From: Xylocopa sonorina
Taxonomy: Eukaryota > Arthropoda > Insecta > Hymenoptera > Apidae
DNA length: 64,000 bases
NCBI RefSeq assembly: GCF_050948175.1
Contig: NC_135209.1
Location: 4,278,001-4,342,000 of the forward strand
Direction: 5' to 3'
The position numbers and the translations under genes are program-made. Below, in pieces: positions 57,873-64,000 of the stretch (positions are counted from its first letter, which is position 1; every line of letters starts with the position of its first letter). The notes beneath the pieces are model-generated. The model searched no databases and was not told the DNA's origin. It was given only the letters and a program-made list of their open reading frames with translations.

Positions 57873-59539
57873 CGTGAAACGACACGATTGAAACAGTGGT
57901 CGCTGTTTCGGATGGAACGAAGAGAAAAAGAAAGGTTCGTGGGCTTAATCGGCTTTCGACCCCTGAATTCATCAACGTTGACAAAGAATGCAGAACGGCA
58001 CCGCTTTTCAATTCACGACGGGGCCAAATTGCGCCGGTGATTATCGTCACGAAAGCACGCGTGCACGAACCACCGGGGATCGATGGATAATAAGCACAAT
58101 TAAGAACAATCGCCAACGCTACGGTTAACTACGTCCCCCCTTTCATTTTTCATCCCCCTCTCTAGCGTCTGTCGATGTTCCATTTTTTCGTTCGCTCGTA
58201 CCGCGAGGCCATTAATTACCATCGCTGCCGTTTCACGAACAGTCGAAAAACGATTTCATCCCCAGTGTATAATTGACCGCCGTCAGTGCCGTTTTAAATG
58301 CTGTTACAGTCGTGGGAAATAAAAATTACCATTGCGAATCTCTGTGTTAACGTCGTTAACTTAAGTCGACGTCGATGGAACTTGCTTCTCGTTTCGTTGA
58401 AGTCTTCTTTCGATGTTTTCTTTTTTTTTTTAATGAATACTCGATCAATTTGTGGCGAGGAAGTTGGTCTGTTTACTGTCTCTTCGTTTCGCGAGTTGAG
58501 TATTTCTGCTTTGCGATTACGAATTAACGTAATTGGTAAATTCAATGCAGACGACGTTGCAGTGATTAGGGTTCTTTGACGTTCTTTGATAACCATTTTA
58601 GACAACATTCACGATGCTGGTGAAAATTGTTCTTCTTCCATAGAAGACTTCGCGAAACTTGTGAAACTTTGCAAAAGGGAAAAATACCCCAGCCAGGCGC
58701 GTAACTTTCTGCGAAATAAATCCCCAGTAAACAATCTTTTAAAAACCTACATCATGCAAGAAAAGTTTCAGTTAACGAGTAATCGTCTCAAAAGTTGGTC
58801 GAATCCGCGCGTGAACAGGTTCAGAGGAACGAAATACACATCTGATCGTAAGCAACCATAGCGTATCGAATTAATTGCTGTTCGTACATCGTGCGCTCGT
58901 ACGAATACGAGTAACACAACACGTTTCTACGCGATTTCTCTGCACTCGCTTCCTTTCCGTTGTCCAAACACGTAACAGAGAAAACAGCGGCGTTAAACAG
59001 AAATGGAATTCCATCGATCCACGCTCGTCGAATAACAGAATAACGCTCGCGACAGATTTTCATTACGCTCGACCGGTTCTCAGCGAGGGACCAAGAGAAA
59101 AGAAGAAGAAGAAGACGACGAGGAAACGAGGTTAGGTTTGCCTCTACCCGGAGCAATTGACAAAATGAAAAGCGAGAACGGCCTGCTCGCGTCCCCGCTG
59201 CGCTCTCCCCTTCGTTATATTCCTGTCGCTGAACACTTCCGTTTAAATTGCCGCCGCGTTCACCCGCAATTATAATCGCACCGGCTCGTCGACGGAAAAA
59301 GTAATTATTACCGCCATTGTTTTAATCCGTGGCATAAACAATTTCGTTAATTTCCGCTTGTTAATGGGACGAGTTGGCTCGCGAATGAAATTCATTCCGG
59401 AGGAACCACCCCTTTCGTCGCGCTCGGTTCCCACGTTTCACCCCTTCCGGTGTCCCGTTTCGTCCGCGTCGAACGCGAGTTTCCGGCTGGCCTTTGCCAG
59501 ATGAAATTAAACCGCTTTGCGAGGCTTCTCGTTTGTAAG

Positions 59540-59835
59540 AACGCGAGTCTTTCGAACAGAAGCTGTCGATCTTTTCGTCGATCGAGTCTTCGTTTCTTGG
59601 CGATCGCGGTGAGTCGAGGCGAGGATCGTTTTGGAGAACGCGAGTCTTTCGAGAACAGAACCAAAGCTGTCGATCTTTTCATCGATCGAGTCTTCCTTTC
59701 TTAACGATCGCATTGAGTCGAGGCTTGGATCATCGTTTGGAGAACAAAACCAAAGCTCTCGATTTTTTCATCGATCGAATCTTCGTTTTTTCTCGATCGC
59801 GATGAGTCGAGGCTTGGATCATTTGGGGAACGCTA
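59540..59835. repeat. three-copy tandem repeat, unit about 98-103 bp
   Basis: Copies share GTCGATCTTTTC-TCGATCG, AGTCTTCGTTTCTTGGCGAT (variants) and GAGTCGAGGC-TGGATC. Starts are near 59,540, 59,638 and 59,741. Confidence 0.92.
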
Positions 59836-61760
59836 GATTATTCCACTTTAGGATATTAAAACACGTTCAGGGGTGGTAGTTAATTAGTGTCATCTGTAAA
59901 GGAAAAATCGTAGAAACTGTGTCGAAAATGGAAGCCACTCGCGAAATGCAAACTAGGCTAATTTTTAGTGTTCGACTTAATAAAAGAACGCGTTGTAACG
60001 GAGAACGAATCGTGGCTACGCTTTGCAATAATATCTCTGTCGAATTGGCGTGGAGAACGATCGCTCGTAAAGGAAACGAGCGTTCCATATCGACGCTATC
60101 GTCGATTTTTGCGGAGGAAATCTTCATGGAAATCCAAGGAGAAGTTCCGTGGAAAATGGAGACGCGATTGTTTCATCGAACGGAATTCTCACCCTCGAGC
60201 CACGAATTTTTGTTCCATTTCCTGTTTCGATTAACAGAGAGAGAGAAGAGTTAAATGTTTCTAGCTTTTCTAATGCTGCGACTGTGTTTTATATTAATTA
60301 CTCGTCGTGTAATTGCTTCGAAATTGTCCCACGAGGCGATGAAAACAGACAGGGGACGTTATTGTTGCTCTTTGAGGGACGTTTCTCGGGAACAATTAAG
60401 TGGGAAGATGAAAGAGCGCGCTCGAAGGCTAATGGTTTTTTAAACTTCTCGTTTCCCTGGTGACGATGCCTTCGAAATTGCTCGCGCGACAGGGAAATAA
60501 ATAAAAATAAACGATTTGCCCTGGCGCGATCGCGAAATGCGGACGATAAATTATTTTAATTGAAACCGTGCGCTGTCACTGCGAAAGGAATCGTCAAAAT
60601 TTAATGACGCAGCTTTGTAATTCAGTTTTAATTGATCCAATCGGATGAAATGAAATTACGCCACGGTGTACGCGTGTACAGGTTGCCAACGTTAATTTCA
60701 ATCGGTATTACGAAATTCCACGGATTACCGGGTAAATTTTGCCACGAAAATAATTATTTATCCCGCGATGTTTAATGTCGCCTTCGGTTTCGAGCGATTC
60801 GTATCGCTCGAATTTATTTTTATTCACCGCGGCTCGGTTCCTCGACTTTTTAATTTCGCATGCTCGCCGTTCGCTCGCTTAAACGCGGTTACTATCGTTC
60901 TCTTTATTTGAACCGCGATTATCCTTACATCCCACGTTTCGTAGTCTATTGCTTTCATTTCCTGCATTCTATACCTCATTATTTTAATTTCCTCCCAGCC
61001 ATTCGCTGGTATTTTCATTTTCCGCATTCCATTACCAACTGGATACCCACTGGTTCCTGTATCCTCGTTCAATTTAACGTCGTCCAGCTTTTTTCTAACG
61101 CGAAGGGCTCGACAAACAAAACTACCCTCTGCCTTTCGTTACGAACATCGCACTATTTGAATAATTGCACACCCAACAGCTGCTGCGAAACATCGTATCA
61201 CAAAAAACATTCCAACCCCTTGCACTTGGAATTATTTTCCAATATTCTTACCAAACAACTCCTCGTTTAAACTATTTCATTCGAAAATTCATCGCGTAAC
61301 GATAGTAGACACACAGACGAGGCATTAGCTAGAGTCGAAGTGAAACAAAGGCATCATTGAATGTTCCATCATCCACTCACCTCGAAATTACAACCAACCA
61401 CTCGTGCAGCCTCTCAGAAACCCCGCGAACTAATCAATCAGCCGGTCGAATCTTTCCGTTCGTTGGCCAAAAGAAGCGTAATCGATCGTAATCAGAGAGT
61501 GGGCGCGAAGACGGTCGGTCGTTCGAGCGGCGGAAGTTGGAGCCGCGAAGGGGTGGGAATTACCAGTCGCCACGGCTGGTTTCGGAAGTTGGTAGAGCCG
61601 AGGCGAAGGACCAGCCATCCGGCCGCGGCTATTTTTCTAGACACGTCCGTACCTCGGGCTCTTTGAACCCGGCCAGGCGAAGGGGCAAAGGCGATAAGGC
61701 CGAATGGAAAGAGACAAAGATAAGGGCGAGCCGCGAAGAGAGTCGAATGGGGATGAGATA

Positions 61761-61781
61761 GATGGCTGGCTGGCTGGCTGG
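61761..61781. repeat. GGCT microsatellite
   Basis: About five tandem GGCT units, GATGGCTGGCTGGCTGGCTG. Confidence 0.85.
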
Positions 61782-62084
61782 CCACTCGAGAAACTTTACC
61801 AGGGAAGTTGTCCTCTCTCCTCTGCCAAGCGCAAATCCGTTCTCCTGACCGCGTTCCACGCCTCGAATTATTATTCCGCAGGGTAGGAAGCTCGCCCTTC
61901 CGATCGAGACCAACGAACGTACGACGGACGAAGAGATAAGCGGCGGATGATCGTTTAGACGTTGCCACGGGACGCATTGAGAATCATTCGCCATGAGAAT
62001 CATTTTTTTGGGGATGAGAAATTCTTTGTTGGGTATTATGCGGTCGGGAGTGAAAGTTGAGATTTGTATAGTTGGAGTGTTGAA

Positions 62085-62665
62085 ATTTTGGAGTGCGGAA
62101 AGTAGAGATTTGAGGATTTATAAAGAAGAAAGTTGGGACTTTAGGAAATAGAAAGTTGGAAATTTATTAGGAAGAAATTTAGGAGTGCAGAAAGTAGAGA
62201 TTTGGAGATTTATGAAGAAAAAATTTTGGGAATTTAGAAAGTAGAGATTTGGAAATTTATTAGAAAGAAATTTAGGAGTTTGAAAAGTAGAGATTTGAAG
62301 ATTTTGGAATTTAGAAAATAGAAAGTTGGAAATTTATTAGGAAGAAATTTAGGAGTGCAGAGAGTAGAGATTTGGAGATTTATAAAGAAAAAATTTTGGG
62401 AATTTAGAAAGTAGAGATTTGGAAATTTATTAGAAAGAAATTTAGGAGTTTGGAAAGTAGAGATTTGAAGATTTATAAAGAAGAAATGTTGGAATTTAGA
62501 AAATAGTAAGTTGGAAATTTATTAGGAAAAAATTTAGAAGTGCAGAAGTTAGAGATTTGGAAATTTATACAGAAGAGATTTAGGAATTTAGAAAAGTAGA
62601 ATCATAGAAATTTAGGAACTTAGAAAGCAAAAACTTGGAAATTTATGAAAAAGAAATATAGAAAT
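62085..62665 (+). repeat. purine-rich degenerate tandem repeat
   Basis: Elements such as GAAAGTAGAGATTTG, GAAATTTATTAGGAAGAAAT and TTTAGGAGTGCAGA recur many times over about 580 bp. The higher-order period is roughly 170-180 bp. The + strand is almost free of C. Confidence 0.9.
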
Positions 62666-64000
62666 GTAGAAATTGAGATTAAAGTAGAAATTTGATTACT
62701 TCAAGCATATATTACAGAAGTTTAACTAGTTTGTTTAACAAATAATACGACAACAGAACTTCTTTAACAACGCTACAGCGATAGGATCCCTCCAAAGTAG
62801 TAAGAATCTTCTATGGCTGACTGAACTTAGGGATGTACTACTGCTCCGACTATAACGTTTGCTTGTGCTACTTTCTTTAGCCTGTGCATCGCTTTTATAT
62901 GGAGTAAAGCGGATCAGGTTTGGTTCGTTTCATATAACGGTGATGGTAACCGGTTATTGTGACGGTATAAAAATGAGGAGATTCTATTTCAACCATACTT
63001 TTCTCTCTGTAATTCTCCAAACTGGGTTCTATTAATTAATTTTAATATTAATAATAATATGCATTACTTCATTTCTCTACAATACTTTTACGAATTATTT
63101 CACGCCAGAAAAAACATTTTTAACAACCCAAAATAACGATTTGCAGTGCAACTCCTTCGTGTCTGACTATATATTACGTTCGTACTACTTAACGTTTAAT
63201 AATTCGCCTCTAATTTCTATTCGAGTGTCTCTGAGCTTTCTAAACAATTATTCCACGTATTCTACATTACATTTCGAACAATAATTACCCCCAGTGACGT
63301 AGAAAATTTCTTTAACCAATCACAAAAAATAGTATAAGCTAGAAATGGTGTAGTTTGATGGACATGCACGTCGTCCTCTTCACTTCGCACCTAATTTATG
63401 AATGACTACCCTGTAGAGCAAGTTGGAGGACGTAGGGTTGCTTTAGGGTCTCTTACTCCAGACAAAGTGGAAGTTAACTCTGGACCATCGATCCTTTAAC
63501 GGTGGATTAAAAACAGGGCTAATGAAATCGGTGCGTATCTACGAAAGTGAATCGTTAACCGTAATTGATCTAATTTCAGTGAGATCAACTAGTTCGATTG
63601 TACATAGCTCACATCGATCTGCATCGTGAGCATAATTTAGAGACACACTAGCGATTAAAATGCGAGATGCACAGTAGATAAGCTCAATTAGAATAATCGT
63701 TCGATTCCAAAACACTTTGTCGTCGTATTTCACATTTAATACTATAACTTGAGACTCGACACGATTTTGCAAATGTTTAGAAGGTCTGACGAATCATTAA
63801 GTCCTATTTTCTCGCGTTAAAAAATTTCCAGAGCACAATTTGTCGCTAAATCCAAAAGATACCATCGACTTACAGAAACAGGACGTTGTCGCGCGAATAT
63901 TGGAAAATAATTTAGTCTCTTGCTGAGGAGAAACATTATCGAAACGGCGTGGAATCGTTTCGTCGTCACTTTTTACCAGTTCGCAGGCGATCGACGGTGA

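Larger units (their letters stand above)
59836..64000. other. gene-poor end of window
   Basis: Apart from the GGCT run and the purine-rich repeat, I see no gene, RNA or element. The stretch 62,690-64,000 is AT-rich. Confidence 0.5.

Overview
The window is insect nuclear DNA, most likely from a hymenopteran and probably a bee. The coding parts are split by short GT-AG introns, CpG is abundant in both coding and non-coding DNA, and intergenic DNA is full of microsatellites and private tandem duplications. The species assignment is inference from composition and protein resemblance; no search was run.

Only one protein-coding gene can be supported with confidence. It lies on the + strand between about 5,840 and 20,453 and is the ortholog of Drosophila winged eye (wge), the insect member of the TNRC18/BAHCC1 family. 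I assembled 14 coding exons whose splice phases agree at every junction. From the ATG at 5854 they give a 2,082-residue protein. In order it has an Ala/Ser-rich N-terminus with a poly-Ala tract, a glycine/proline/Gln segment, a long charged disordered middle, two AT-hook cores, a Lys/Ser-rich linker, a Tudor-like region, a His/Lys-rich tract and a C-terminal BAH domain. True upstream exons may lie outside the window. A long AT/CpG-mixed region after the stop, about 20,454 to 25,650, looks like a long 3' UTR. It has several Pumilio-type TGTANATA sites and several AATAAA signals.

Layout: 1-5,839 is non-coding DNA upstream of the first visible coding exon, with three tandem-repeat loci. 5,840-20,453 is wge. 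20,454 to about 25,650 is the probable 3' UTR. About 25,650-64,000 is a gene-poor stretch. In it I see one weak candidate small exon (31,240-31,323), one TTAA-flanked MITE-like element (47,154-47,416), one possible retroposed fragment (33,001-33,127) and about fifteen local tandem duplications with units from 15 to about 250 bp. I see no tRNA, rRNA or CRISPR array.

The most notable observations are: a GC-AG intron that cuts the BAH domain and has an in-frame read-through alternative end; two NAGNAG acceptors; two stop-free introns of length 3n; a 15-bp minisatellite family shared between a wge intron and a locus 24 kb away; the MITE-like element with a perfect internal palindrome; and the density of unrelated, locus-private tandem duplications.
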